DNA from: Dallia pectoralis
Taxonomy: Eukaryota > Chordata > Actinopteri > Esociformes > Umbridae
Length of the DNA: 64,000 nt
Assembly: GCA_029465975.1 (NCBI GenBank)
Contig: CM055747.1
Location: forward strand, 5,607,069-5,671,068
Reading direction: 5' to 3'
Part shown: piece by piece, positions 23,301-34,106 of the stretch
Position numbering within the stretch: position 1 is the first letter of the stretch
How the letters are laid out: each line of letters begins with the position of its first letter
Notes under the pieces: generated by a model
Told to the model about the DNA's origin: nothing
Database searches by the model: none
Seen by the model: only the letters and a program-made list of their open reading frames with translations
Translations under genes and position numbers: made by a program

Positions 23301-26300
23301 GACCCTGCTCCGGGGCCTTCTGACCACGCCTCACGCGTCACGTCTCATCTGGGGAGGTGTTCGGGTGTCAGGTCAGCCTTAGCCCCTCTCCTCACACCTC
23401 GGCAGGCAAATTCCAGGACTCAGTGATTTTCACCCAACTCCTCCACTCTCGTTCTCCTAGCACCTTGTTAGAGCCAATCTCGCCGTCAGGATAGTCACTT
23501 AGCACACAGGCAACTCTGGACATGGAAATTTAAACTCGTAAACAACAACAGTGCATATTCTCGTACGTTGGACATCTGGGCTGAGTAAGAAGGATTTGTA
23601 AACATATATTCCTTAATTCATCAGTTTGCAAATTCATGAGATGGCTGGACCATAGGCTGCAAAAAGCGTGACATGCCTGTGTAACTGGTGATTATAGAAC
23701 TTCCACCTCCATAATAAAAATGATCTGGCCAAGTCAAGGGTCTAGCCCAAAGCTATTGCTGCTTCAACCCTGAATTGACTAGCTGAACGTTATCTCACAG
23801 AAATTAATCGAGGTTCTCAATAGGGTGTGCTGCCCCAGCATTGCAACACTCCAGAAGGCAGTGTCCCGACCCACAATGCATCACACCCTGCTGGTGGTGC
23901 TGCATCACCACCAGCAACCACACATTGATTTATTTAAAACACCTCTTTTTCGGTTGAATGATGCTTTCATATGTGTTACGTCATCGTTTTGATGTCTTTG
24001 CCATAATTCGCCAATAAAGACATTTGAAGAAAGTGCTTACAAAATGTGGACGGGTACGGAAAATTGGAGGCTATGGCTCGGACCACCGGAACCATCGCAT
24101 GCCACAAGTATGCGTTAATTTCCGATTGAGCGTGCATATGCTCTCACAAAGTGCTAACGGGGAGAGGAAAATACGGGGTGTGAGGTGCCAGGCCTTGGAG
24201 TGTGCCTGGTGAGGTGTGGGAGGTCGGGTGAGGGGCTGACCTGACACCTCAACACCCCCCCAAATGAGACCTGAGGTGTAAGTTGTGGTCAGGAGAAGAA
24301 CATGCAGGGTCACTCTCTGGTCCAAAATACAAAAGAACAGTATGAATATTCAGTTTTTCTGCCTTATGCCTCGAAACCAACACTTCTTCTTTTGACTTCA
24401 TTCAATCAAATGTATTTTTGTTAAGTTGTTCTACAACTGCAGTTGTCACAAGGGGCTTTTACAAACACCCAGCCTAAAACCCGTGCACCACCTTCATGAT
24501 ACACTGCATCTGACACCAATATATATATGATGGGGAGGCAGGAAGTCCTGATGTCATTGCTGTAAGTAATTAAACCTGGAGAAATTAGGATTTTTTTTAC
24601 AGAAAGCAATCCACCCTAACCATTTTAATCTGTTAAGATGTAATAAATAAAGAAAAGATGTAGAAGATGTTCAGTGTTAGTAAATGCTTTGTATGTAATA
24701 TCTTTCCATTTACTCTCCCTGACCAGGAAGCCATTGAATATCCTGGCAGGTGGTGTACAGCTCCAACGATGTGAAGAACCAGAGGCTTGAGATTTCAAAC
24801 TTATCCGGAGTTAGTGTACGGATGTGGAACTAATGCCTGATTAGAGTTATGTCGTCATAGTGCTGCAATAGTCTTGTGAAATTGTAACAAAAGGCTTGTC
24901 TGTCAGCCTCTGAGTCACTTTGGGTTTTACTGGCAATACTATCATGTAATATCGATGCACATAATGAAACTTTTATCATGCAAATCAGCAGCAATTCTTC
25001 CCCGAAGTAAACGCCCCAAACTGGTCCTGGTTGCTGACAAACAACCCCACACAACATTTTAAACCCCTCACGATCTCGGCTGTGACGTGGAACAACAATG
25101 CTACTGAACATGACTATCTTTTTACGAACGTTAATTCGGCCACGTTGGTAATATTATTTGTGGTTGGCAAAAAACGCGTTAAAAAAAACGTGTTAATGTG
25201 GTGTTTCTCATGCATGTGGACCTTGGGCCACACCTCACCCCCTCAACCTGCCCCTTTCTCACTGTCTTTTTTTATCTCCTCTACGTTCCACCTTTCTTCT
25301 CTTCCTCTCGTTCTTTCCCCTCTCTTTCATTTCTCGCTCCCCTTTCCACCTCTCCCAATCTCTCTCTCCTCTCTAACTATCCCTCCCTCGCTTTCTTTCT
25401 CTCTCCGCTCGGCTGAAACGGAGTGGCTGGTTTGCGTGCTAATCCCATTATGCTGTTCGGTGACACGTGACCACAGATTAAAGACGATTAGGAGCCGAGT
25501 ACCCTTCTCACTTAGGCCGAGCACCAAGTCACACTCGTCTGCCCCCATAAAGGAATAACATCTCTCAAGTAGGCGCAGGGACTTTGTGAGGGTACGTGAG
25601 TGTGTGTGTGTGTCTGATCGAAAGAGACTGTGTCTGGGATTGACATTGTTTCGATCAAAACGTAACGTTGGAGCAATTCGATTTTTTCATGGGTTCTCCC
25701 TTTCTGAATATAGAAACGATGTGTTCACCCTCAGTTCCGTAGAAGCGTCTGGATGCAACAGGAGAATTGCTGTCCATCAGCTGGCCTTGTTGTTGCCCGG
25801 ACGATGTGCCAAAGGTCTGGTTTGGGACAGACTGTGTGAATGTTTAACCGACTGCGATAGCGGAGGTGTCGGTGTGTGTCTGTGTACTCGGAGAGGTGAA
25901 GGACATGATAGGTTAGAGTGACAGTGGCTTTGCAAATACAGAGACGAACGAAACGTATTTTAGAAACTCAACAGATGAGCAGAGAGAACGTAAGAGAGAG
26001 AGAGAAAGAGACTGAGAAATAGACACAACAGGATTCGGATTAGTATAGACCAACTAACTTTCTAATATTCTTATGTTAAAAAAACAAGTAATTGGCGTAT
26101 CTATGGCAGGCTAAACTGCTTAGAGTTTAGAAGATCGCAACAGGGAACAGTATTGTGGTAGTAGTCGCTGAAGAACGAGCGTGAGGCGTAGAGGGATTGT
26201 GTTCGTATCGAGGCCGCTGAGAGCGTATGAGTCGAAAGGACCGAGACATTAAGAAAGAGAAGCGGAGCTACCCGAAGATTCATCTTTGTCTTCATCACTG

Positions 26301-26314
26301 CCACCAGCGCGGCC
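20368..26314. other. Divergent intergenic region between ripply1 and cldn2
   Basis: The two genes point away from each other, so this stretch should hold both upstream regulatory regions. No exon is recognised. A pyrimidine-rich tract of mixed CTTTC/CTCTC lies at about 25255-25405, and a short GA run at about 26000-26015. Sequence resembling the T-box half-site occurs at 21208-21215 and 23392-23399. The part just before 26315 is presumably cldn2 5' leader. Confidence 0.5.
21208..21215 (+). promoter_or_regulatory. T-box half-site AGGTGTGA upstream of ripply1
   Basis: Perfect match to the T-box half-site, about 1.4 kb upstream of the ripply1 start. Tbx6 is known to activate ripply1 in zebrafish, so a site here would be expected. 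An eight-base word is expected about twice by chance in 64 kb counting both strands, so the match alone proves little. Confidence 0.3.
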
Positions 26315-27139
26315 ATGGCCAACGCTGCTCTGGAACTAATGGGCTTCTTCCTGGGTCTGTTCGGCATGCTGGGTACGTTGGTGTCCACCGTGCTGCCGTA
26401 CTGGCAAACGACCGCCCACATCGGGTCGAACATCGTTACGGCCGTCGATAACATGAAGGGCCTCTGGATGGAGTGCGTGTACCAGAGCACCGGGGCGTTC
26501 CAGTGCGAGACCTACAACTCCATGCTGGCACTTAGCTCTGACCTCCAGGCCTCCAGGGCCCTGATGGTCGTCTCGGTTGTCCTCTCCATCTTGGCCATCG
26601 CCATCTCGACTGTGGGCATGCAGTGTACCGTTTGCATGGAGGGCACGGCCGCTAAAAGCCGGGTGGCCGGCACTGGGGGAGGCCTCTTTCTGGCCGCAGG
26701 CTTCCTGGCTCTGATCCCGGTGTCGTGGACGACGCACGAGGTGGTGTACAACTTCTATCAGCCCCACGTGCCCAAAAGCCTGAAGTACGAGCTGGGGGTG
26801 TGCCTGTACTTGGGCCTGGCTGCCGCTATGCTTTCCATGTTGGGCGGCGGGCTGCTGTGCGTCTCCTGCTGTGAGATGCAGGACACAGGGCACCGCGGCG
26901 GGGGGAGAGGGCACGGCGGAGGGTACCACTACCCAGGAGCGCCGGACGGGGGGCCCAGGAGCAGCTCACACATGTACAGGGGCCCAGCGTTCCCGGTAAC
27001 GGCGTCCCCCGCCGCCAAAGCAATGGCCCTGGCAAGGAGTCACACTAGCACCCAGTCCAGCAGCCCCGTCCAGGGGGCCAAGACCGATCCACGGCGTAAC
27101 CCGGCGGCGGCAGGCTACGATGTCACTGGGTACGTCTGA
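26315..27139 (+). CDS. cldn2: Claudin-2-like tight junction protein, single exon
   Basis: Four-pass tight-junction protein; mammalian claudin-2 forms a paracellular pore for cations and water. The uninterrupted frame encodes 274 residues from an ideal start (GCGGCCATGG). Membrane segments lie at about 8-28, 82-101, 118-136 and 161-183. The first loop has the claudin signature W30, GLW 49-51, C54, C64, and R81 follows it. Residue 65 is Glu, keeping the acidic charge of Asp65 that sets cation selectivity in human claudin-2, while residue 35 is His rather than Tyr. The tail (about 186-274) is roughly twice the mammalian length and Gly/His/Ser-rich, but ends DVTGYV, a PDZ-binding end like the TGYV of mammalian claudin-2. 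The intronless frame and position between ripply1 and rbm41 support cldn2. A fish-specific close paralogue cannot be excluded. Confidence 0.88.
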   Translation: MANAALELMGFFLGLFGMLGTLVSTVLPYWQTTAHIGSNIVTAVDNMKGLWMECVYQSTGAFQCETYNSMLALSSDLQASRALMVVSVVLSILAIAISTVGMQCTVCMEGTAAKSRVAGTGGGLFLAAGFLALIPVSWTTHEVVYNFYQPHVPKSLKYELGVCLYLGLAAAMLSMLGGGLLCVSCCEMQDTGHRGGGRGHGGGYHYPGAPDGGPRSSSHMYRGPAFPVTASPAAKAMALARSHTSTQSSSPVQGAKTDPRRNPAAAGYDVTGYV

Positions 27140-27760
27140 TCGCACGGAAGTAGCGACCATCACCGAGGCACGTTTGGAGTTATCTATAATGAAATTACGG
27201 GGGATGATTTGTCATTACAAACTGATATGCCATGAGACTTTTTCTGCTCCCAGTGAACTTCGGATAAACTGCTGCTCGAATACGTATTGAGCACCGCATT
27301 GGCTGAACATGAAACTCTGAGACATGTCTGATAGAGCGTTAATGTGTTATTGTGAACTGATCAATTGCTGTTAAGTCGTTGTTTTCCGTCAGTTGTGTTT
27401 GTGTGCTCCGTGTCTATATAGGGCTCTTGAAAACAAACACACATGTAGAACGTCAACACACTGCAAATGTACCCGTGACCCTGATCTTGGCCAACCTGGT
27501 ATCTGTACTACGGGCGAGTTGCCAACCACAGCACAGCCTTGACAGCCCAATACGTCTTCAGGCTTTATTAAAAGCATTGACATGATGAAATTCGTTGTCT
27601 GCTAGCCAGCACTGCAAGACTGATCAAAATGTATTTTAAAAAACATTTCTACTTACCTTTCCTTACGCACATCTTTAAAGTGATTTTTTTTTCTCACTTT
27701 CTAAACCAACTTTGTATTTTATAAAAACATAATAAAGCACTGGAAAAAAAATGATTTAAC
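27140..27760 (+). other. cldn2: cldn2 3' untranslated region with poly(A) signal
   Basis: Non-coding sequence following the cldn2 stop. AATAAA at 27731-27736 (context acataataaagcactgg) is a good polyadenylation signal about 590 bases after the stop. The transcript end is inferred. Confidence 0.6.
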
Positions 27761-28626
27761 TATACAAAATCTTCAAAATTGTATTATTTTGTCTTCACAA
27801 TTCAGGTCAAATATCGATATTGGAATGTAGCCTACAGTACGTTTTGCAAAAGGGTTGCTTATCTCCCTCCAATTCCGAAAACAGCCATGAACCATAGATG
27901 AAAGCAAATAAACCCATTCCACAGTTGCCTCTAATCGAACAGTTTGTCTCTGTTGGTTGGGTGAAGGTTACGTGACGGGATGTTGAGAAAAAACTGGTCA
28001 GCTTGGCTATTCTACACAGATATTTGGTAGAAAGACAAGGCCTTTGTTTACATGTATCATTTGGAAAACAAGATGGAGCTGAATGTGCTTTGGTTGAATA
28101 ACTTGAGTGTCCTCCGGAATTTCTGCTGTCTAGGAAATCCTGTGGATTGTAACCTCGGTCTGGCAGTTTGATATGCACGGCTCAACACATTTCTGCGGGT
28201 GTGCAAAACAAATCATACATTCTGTTCTCACTGTGTTTATACGGTCACATTCAAACGTAATTTGTTTTGAGGGTCCGATACGTCATCACATAACGACGAA
28301 CCTGCTGCAAGATCCTTTTATTAACAATGTTCTCTACAATCTAAGTAGTTTAACACCAAGTATATATTTACATATATTTATAAGCAATCATTACTAATGG
28401 TCCTTCTGTTTCTAGTTTAGGACTGACCGTTGTATATACAATGTAAACCTTGTGACATGAAAAAAGCTATGATGGGACATTTAGGTCCTGGTGTCTGTTT
28501 GACTGTTAAATTGTTTCAGCCCCATTTCACTGCATTTTACCAAAAGCCTGGACTGTTGAACTTTGTTGTCTCAACTGCTGACTGACTCTATATAAACATG
28601 ACTATAAAATACCCGACTAGTGGTAG
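27761..28626. other. Short intergenic stretch, no gene seen
   Basis: Lies between the convergent cldn2 and rbm41 genes. MORC4, expected here from mammalian gene order, is not present: there is no ATPase or CW-zinc-finger coding signal. Confidence 0.5.
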
Positions 28627-28765
28627 CATCTGTGTAGCTCAGGTTAGCGAGTAGAGCGCGGCACTTGAAATGCCTGGGTTGCGGTTTGATTCCCTTTGGG
28701 GGTACATTAAAATATATGCATTCACACAGAGGGAGTCGCTTTGGATAAGCGCATCATGCAAGTTG
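28627..28765 (+). mobile_element. tRNA-derived SINE, HpaI-like
   Basis: The head is tRNA-like: tgtagctcaggttagcg (A box region), agagcgcggcacttgaaatg, and a B box at ggtttgattcc. The body then reads gggggtacattaaaatat, and the tail gtcgctttggataagcgc. The last two follow the HpaI-type SINE of salmonid-like fish (gtcgctctggataagagcg). It is diverged and inactive as a tRNA: the cloverleaf is not intact. Confidence 0.75.
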
Positions 28766-29115
28766 TGTGATACAATGTTATTTTTTTTTAAATCGTGGGA
28801 TGAATCTTCTCAACACAATTCTCTTATATAGCTGGTCTGCCCTCTGGAGTGAATTTGAGAACTGGCAGTGAAGCAGTGAAGTATTTTACTGACCTCTAGC
28901 GAGCACCAGGGGAATTACACTCTGGAGACCAGGAAAACTCTTTAAATATTTTCTTACACAACACAATAAAACATAAAGACACAGATAACATCCATATCAG
29001 AAATACAAATTAATTCACATTTCCAACGATCCTTAGACAACAAGTGGCACAATGACAAAAAATGTCTAATCATGGTTCATGAAAATCACCCAGATGCCTA
29101 CATCTGTCCTCCTGC

Positions 29116-29129
29116 CCACCAGGGGGCAG
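29116..29129 (+). promoter_or_regulatory. CTCF-type core motif CCACCAGGGGGCAG
   Basis: The 14 bases match the vertebrate CTCF core consensus (CCASYAGRKGGCRS) at every position. The site lies 23 bases downstream of the rbm41 stop codon, between the convergent cldn2 and rbm41 genes. Occupancy is not shown by the sequence. Confidence 0.6.
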
Positions 29130-29152
29130 TCAGTCTTTTATATATGTGGCAC

Positions 29153-32100
29153 TTATGCATGTGCTGAAGCCTTAGCGTATGCAGCACTGGGATCTGGGAG
29201 AAACTGTTCGCTTCTTTCTTTCCTCTTCTCCTCCTTGTTCTGCCTTTCCAGATTCTGTTCCCCCAGACGTTCCCAGCTGAACTCTATAACCAAAGGTTTC
29301 CCCATTAACCGGTACCCGTTCACCAACTCCAAAGCCTTTTGAGCCGTTTCTGTGTCTGGGAAATAACAATGTTACAATCATTCCACTATAACATGACGTA
29401 GCGTGTAACCAAATGTTTTTGGCCAGTCTTATGTTCAAGCGCATTGGTACCAGTATGTTGCCTAGTGAGAGGGCGGTGATGTGTATTCAGAAGCTGGGTT
29501 ATTCAGTCACCATAGATTCAGATAAGGAGAGTGTACGCATGCAATGTGAGCCTACCTGTAAGGACTAGAGCGTGTGTGTCTGTGTGTGTGTCTGTGTGTG
29601 GGGGGGCGAGAAGGTTGAGACAGAGTAAACTCAAGTCTGTCATCTGATAGCGTCTGTGTGCGTAAACTCTGTAATCTGATTATGTGTGTTTGTATGCATG
29701 TACCTGATAATGTGATGAAGGCCTGGCCCTTCAGTCTGCCAGTGAGCAGACGGTATAGCACTGGCCGCTCGACGGCGCCATCAAACCTGGAGAACAGCGC
29801 CACTAGCTGGGACACGGAGGCACGAGCGCTCAGATTCTTCACGCACAACACCTACGGACCGGCACGCGGAGACAAACAAAACGAACTGTGACCGACAGGG
29901 TGTGGCAACAGGGGCAAATGAGATCGCAGATGGTGAGGGTTACTAGTCACCGATCTGCGTACACCAGTGCACAGGGTGTGATGTTGCGCGGCGAGCACCA
30001 GCAGAGTGACATCACATAGTGAAGACTACATGGTACGCAGGACCAGAGCCCATAAATGACCGTTCGTCTTGTCTTTGGCAAGCTGTTCATATGTTCCAGT
30101 TTTAGAACGGTTTATCCTCAGCATTCGGTTGAAATGAATTCAGGGCCGACTTTATGGGTGGTTAAGTGTTGTGAATGAGTACATGATGGAATTGATAGAG
30201 AACCTAACTGTTAATTAATTTTAATGGGCAAAAAACTTAAGTACGTAAATTGCACGTTAATAGGAGGGATTAATCGATACACGAATAACGAATTTAAACC
30301 AAAAGCACAAAAAAGCGGCCTAATTTACCAGTGGGTTGATACAACAATCCCTTTTTTCATGTTCTACTTTTCGGTATTTCATTTGAGTAGTCAACCAGAT
30401 AGATGTGTTAAGAGATTAATATGTTTTTTTTTTTTTTTGTGAAAAAGTTGCTAAACATGAAATGACATCAGAATTATAGCTTTTCGTGCTGGACGTCTAT
30501 TACCTTTGATGGATCCCCTTGCTGATAGCTGCGGAACCGTGGAATATTCCGGATCCCTTCCTCAGTTTCGCGGTTCTGTAGAATCTCTTCCACTGAAATC
30601 TCCTCTACTTCCCCCTGGACCATCGCTGGTTCCACAGTGCCTGCTTTAACCACACCACACAGACTACCAATTGGCTGGCTCACATTGATACTCATTGGAG
30701 CTGGCATGGTCTTGTGTCCAGGTTTGTCCGGAGCTTGTGATTGGCCAGAAGCCTCCCAAGTATTGCCCAATTTGTCAGAGTCTTTGATACCGCCTCTGAA
30801 TGCATCCGATTGACGGACAGGCAGGACATGTGATTGGTCAGGGATTGCATCGCCTGTGGATTCCTCCGATACAGCTGTATGTTTTCTCACTTCACTAAGC
30901 ACATCTCTGTACAGGGAGTCCATGGGGTCTGAGGACGCCCCCTGCTGGTCAGTTTTCCCATCTTCCCCTGTGAGCAAAAAAAAATGATTTAAAAAAATAA
31001 ACTGATACATGTTGCTTTTGTTAATAATCCACCCCCACACATTTATGTTTTAGCTTTAAGTGTGGTATGTTTTGGTGCTGCGACAGCTTTGAACACAACA
31101 TTGAGGGACGTTGGCCGAATCTTCTGGGCAGAGGTTTCTCCAGGTAGTACAGTTTTAATGTTTCAGTGTTTGCAGTTTTCCAATAGTGCCAAAGACTCTC
31201 AATGGGTTTGAGGTCTGTCATTGGGCCACTGAAGGACATTCATCTTTTTGTTCCCGGGTCGATGTTTCTTCTGGTGCTTGTCATCAGACCTATTGAAAAA
31301 GTGAATTTCCTCCAATGCTTAATAGTTCCCTCGCATTATTTTAATTTAGCTTGACTGCTTCTTAATTTTTAACCAAATGCCGGAAAAATTCTGCTGAGAA
31401 AGATCCCTGTAGTATGTTGCTGCCATTACCATAGTTCTATATAAGGATGACTTGTGTTGACCTAGGTCACTCTTTGGTTCACTGTCATGTTTTTAAGTTG
31501 TGTTAATTCGGTTAAGAGATAACCTTTTTTTTTTTTTTACCTATGCCTGACCGGAGTAATGCAGCTTCCTCTGCCTTACTATTGACTGTTCTAACCGGGA
31601 TATCCAATAGGGCTTCTACGTCATGTTCGGCTTTTTAGATTAAGAAAAAAAAATATATATATATATATTAGAATTCGTGTCTGACTGTGACACGCTTATT
31701 CCCAGAAAGGCTGTTAACACTCCAACCAGGTTAGGCGAAAATTAGTCACTGTTGCTGGCATCAACTCATCAATTTATACACACAGCTGAGATGGTGTCGA
31801 TGATACTTGAGCAATGACAGCTGACCGATGCTTCACTTCTACAGCGTTTGAGAGGAGCAGGGGAAAAACAGCACCAGAATACCATCTACATGTGAAAGTC
31901 GGGTAAATTAAATGGCTTTCTAATTGGCTAGCGGATTGAGTCAGTAAAAATAAAGCACCATAATTTCGGGAAGCTGCGATGTGCAACATAGCAAACATTC
32001 AACTAACTGTTTTGTTTCTCTTTATAGAATTAGTATTGGGTTTGAATGCTCTTACAAGCATAGTGTATAACATATGTATCATAAAGCCTCGCCTTGGTGA

Positions 32101-33926
32101 TAGAGAGCGGTCAGAAAGCCCAGGCGGTCATTGCCGTGGAACAGGGCCTTCTCGATCTCCATCTCTCTCCGAGACAGGGGTCTGCTGGCGGAGAAACGCT
32201 GTGGGCGGGACATGAGCTCCGACCTGGCGTCAATCTTATCCTGGATCACCTGCAAGCGCTGCCGCCTCGCCCCGGGAGCTGCAGACACCCCGTGTCTCTG
32301 TGGGAACGGAACAGAAACGTGGCCACCTTTATCTCACTCGCGTCACATTTCGGTGGGACTGGGAAAAACGACAAATATTATGAAATAATCGACTCGACCT
32401 CATTTACTTCGGACGTGAGTTTGAGTGACTATTAAAATCTACAGGTCAGACCATCAGTATCAAGCTACGCTGCCAAGGGGTTTTCTGTTTCTGTGTGTCT
32501 GAACAAACACTTCCTGCGGGAGCATCATCTTGCGTCACATTCATTCCATCCCTCATAAGGGACGTAGGATAGCGTGTGGTACCCCTGTACTGGTACTAAA
32601 TATGATGCAAATGGTACACATTATATACATATTCACCATGTCAGTGCTCTCTGGTTGGTGCCTGTTCAGCCACAGTTCTACTTCCAGGTCTGTGAGCCCC
32701 AGCTCCCGTAGATTGGCCAGCTCGCTCTCCCCATCCTGGAGAGCCTGAAACTGGGATAGGCTCCTCACGCCGGCAGCCTGCTCCCCAAATGGCTTGTAGA
32801 GGGCCGCGGGGGCAAAACACTTCCTTTTTGCAAAACATCTGGGACGACACATTAGCGGTTTCTAGGTCAGCGAACAAGCAAAATAGAAGAGTCAAGGAGC
32901 AGATTTTCAGACGTTTCCCAAGAATGTGTGTGTTTAAAGGTAAACCGCAGTCATCCCATTGGTTTATTGAAAGTTCCATTTCACCTCATCTGAAAGTACC
33001 CTTGCCCCATTTCCCTTACAGATCACCACCAATGACTCTCCTAATCAACATAAGGATCAGGTGTGGGATCAGGTCGTTTGGGAAGGTGGGTGCACGTCTC
33101 TCTGTTTTAATTGGCCTAGACGCTCCTGTCACTCGTGTTTCATCTTGTAAATCAATACTTTGTTGGCCTGGTGAGACAGTTCAGCAAAAAAAAACGTCTG
33201 TATGATCATGTGTCCAGACTCCAGAGTGCAGCTGCAAGTCTAATTCTGCAGTGTGCTGAAGGAGAACCAGCCGGCCCTGTGAGTCTTGATGTGGATAACT
33301 GACTGGATGTCTGTCTAGCAGTCCTTAGCTGAACTGCAGTGGAATGCACTGAGGAACTTCAGCCCTCCTTTAAAGTGTGCACTAAAACAATGTGTGAATA
33401 GTGTGGTGGCTGCAGTAAGAGACTTTGGGTGGAGTTTTTACTAAGTTAAGCAAGTGTCTCTGGCCTGTAGGTAAACTGTGTGTTTGGTGATATTGCGTGT
33501 AACAGCTCACCTGTCTAGGTTAACGTCTGTGTCTCTGGGCTGTAGGTAAACTGTGTGTCTGGTGATATTCTGTGTAACAGCTCACCTGTCTAGGTTAACG
33601 TCTGTGTCTCTGGGCTGTAGGTAAACTGTGTGTTTGGTGATATTGCGTGTAACAGCTCACCTGTCTAGGTTAACGTCTGTGTCTCTGGGCTGTAGGTAAA
33701 CTGTGTGTTTGGTGATATTCTGTGTAACAGCTCACCTGTCTAGGTTAACGTCTGTGTCTCTGGGCTGTAGGTAAACTGTGTGTCTGGTGATATTCTGTGT
33801 AACAGCTCACCTGTCCAGGTTAACGTCGGTGTCTAGTTGCTGCAGGAGCAGGCAATGAAGCTGCCTCTGTCCTTCTGTCTCCTGATCCTCCAAGACGGGG
33901 CCATCCTCACACGCATGCCGGGTCAT
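29153..33926 (-). CDS. rbm41: RNA-binding motif protein 41 (RBM41), six coding exons
   Basis: Nuclear RRM protein related to RNPC3/65K; RBM41 has been linked to minor-spliceosome snRNPs. Minus-strand coding exons are 33811-33926, 32637-32838, 32093-32297, 30504-30967, 29704-29851 and 29153-29355 (stop TAA). Phases agree throughout, giving 445 residues; human RBM41, as I recall it, is about 413. Conserved N-terminal blocks are FAPAALYKPFGEQAAG and LRELGLTDLEVELW, then LSRREMEIEKALFHGNDR (about 145-165). The single RRM starts near residue 330: RNP2-like VLCVKNL, RNP1-like RLKGQAFITL, then ELVNGYRLMGKPLVIEF. The end is charged (RQNKEEKRKERSE). Intron 3 starts with GC instead of GT. Intron 1 holds copies of the exon 1 end (33454-33835). 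The base before the start codon follows an AG, so an upstream leader exon is possible. Confidence 0.93.
31046..31480 (-). mobile_element. Tc1-like transposon fragment in rbm41 intron 3
   Basis: Blocks such as caatgggtttgaggtctgtc, attgggccactgaaggacat and gaatttcctccaatgc follow the antisense of a fish Tc1 transposase. It is heavily decayed and without terminal repeats. It lies inside the intron between rbm41 exons 3 and 4. Confidence 0.55.
33454..33835. repeat. 75-bp minisatellite carrying copies of the rbm41 exon 1 splice donor
   Basis: Five units with an exact 75-bp period; the ctcacctgtc block recurs at 33506, 33581, 33656, 33731 and 33806. The fifth unit is the genuine 3' end of rbm41 coding exon 1 with its donor (minus strand: acgttaacctggacag then gtgagc). 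The other four carry the same junction as acgttaacctagacag then gtgagc. On the minus strand each extra unit also has cctacag 29 bases before that donor, so it resembles a 29-base pseudo-exon. Unit variants (tttggtgatattgcg or tctggtgatattctg) partly alternate. Confidence 0.93.
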
Positions 33927-34106
33927 ACTGGAACGCGCACAGTAGCAACAAAATTACATTGGCGAATAGCTTTAATCTACATATGAATTTGCCAGAAGTA
34001 ATATGCTTCACTAAAATTTAACTGCAATTGAACAACAGGACTGTCCTTGGCAAACTAATTCGATCTCATTCGATCAAACCAGCAAAAACTCTAGTCTAGA
34101 CTGCAA

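Noticed and set aside
28627..28700. Functional tRNA gene
   Set aside because: A and B boxes are recognisable, but the stems do not pair and a SINE body follows, so it is a retroposed SINE.
27140..29152. MORC4, expected between cldn2 and rbm41
   Set aside because: No matching coding signal in either strand; only a SINE and non-coding DNA are present.
32279..32281. Alternative acceptor (ctgcag) for rbm41 exon 3 at 32278
   Set aside because: It would need a phase-1 exon 2 end, whereas exon 2 ends in phase 0 at 32637. The acceptor cccacag giving an exon start at 32297 fits the phase and has a better pyrimidine tract.
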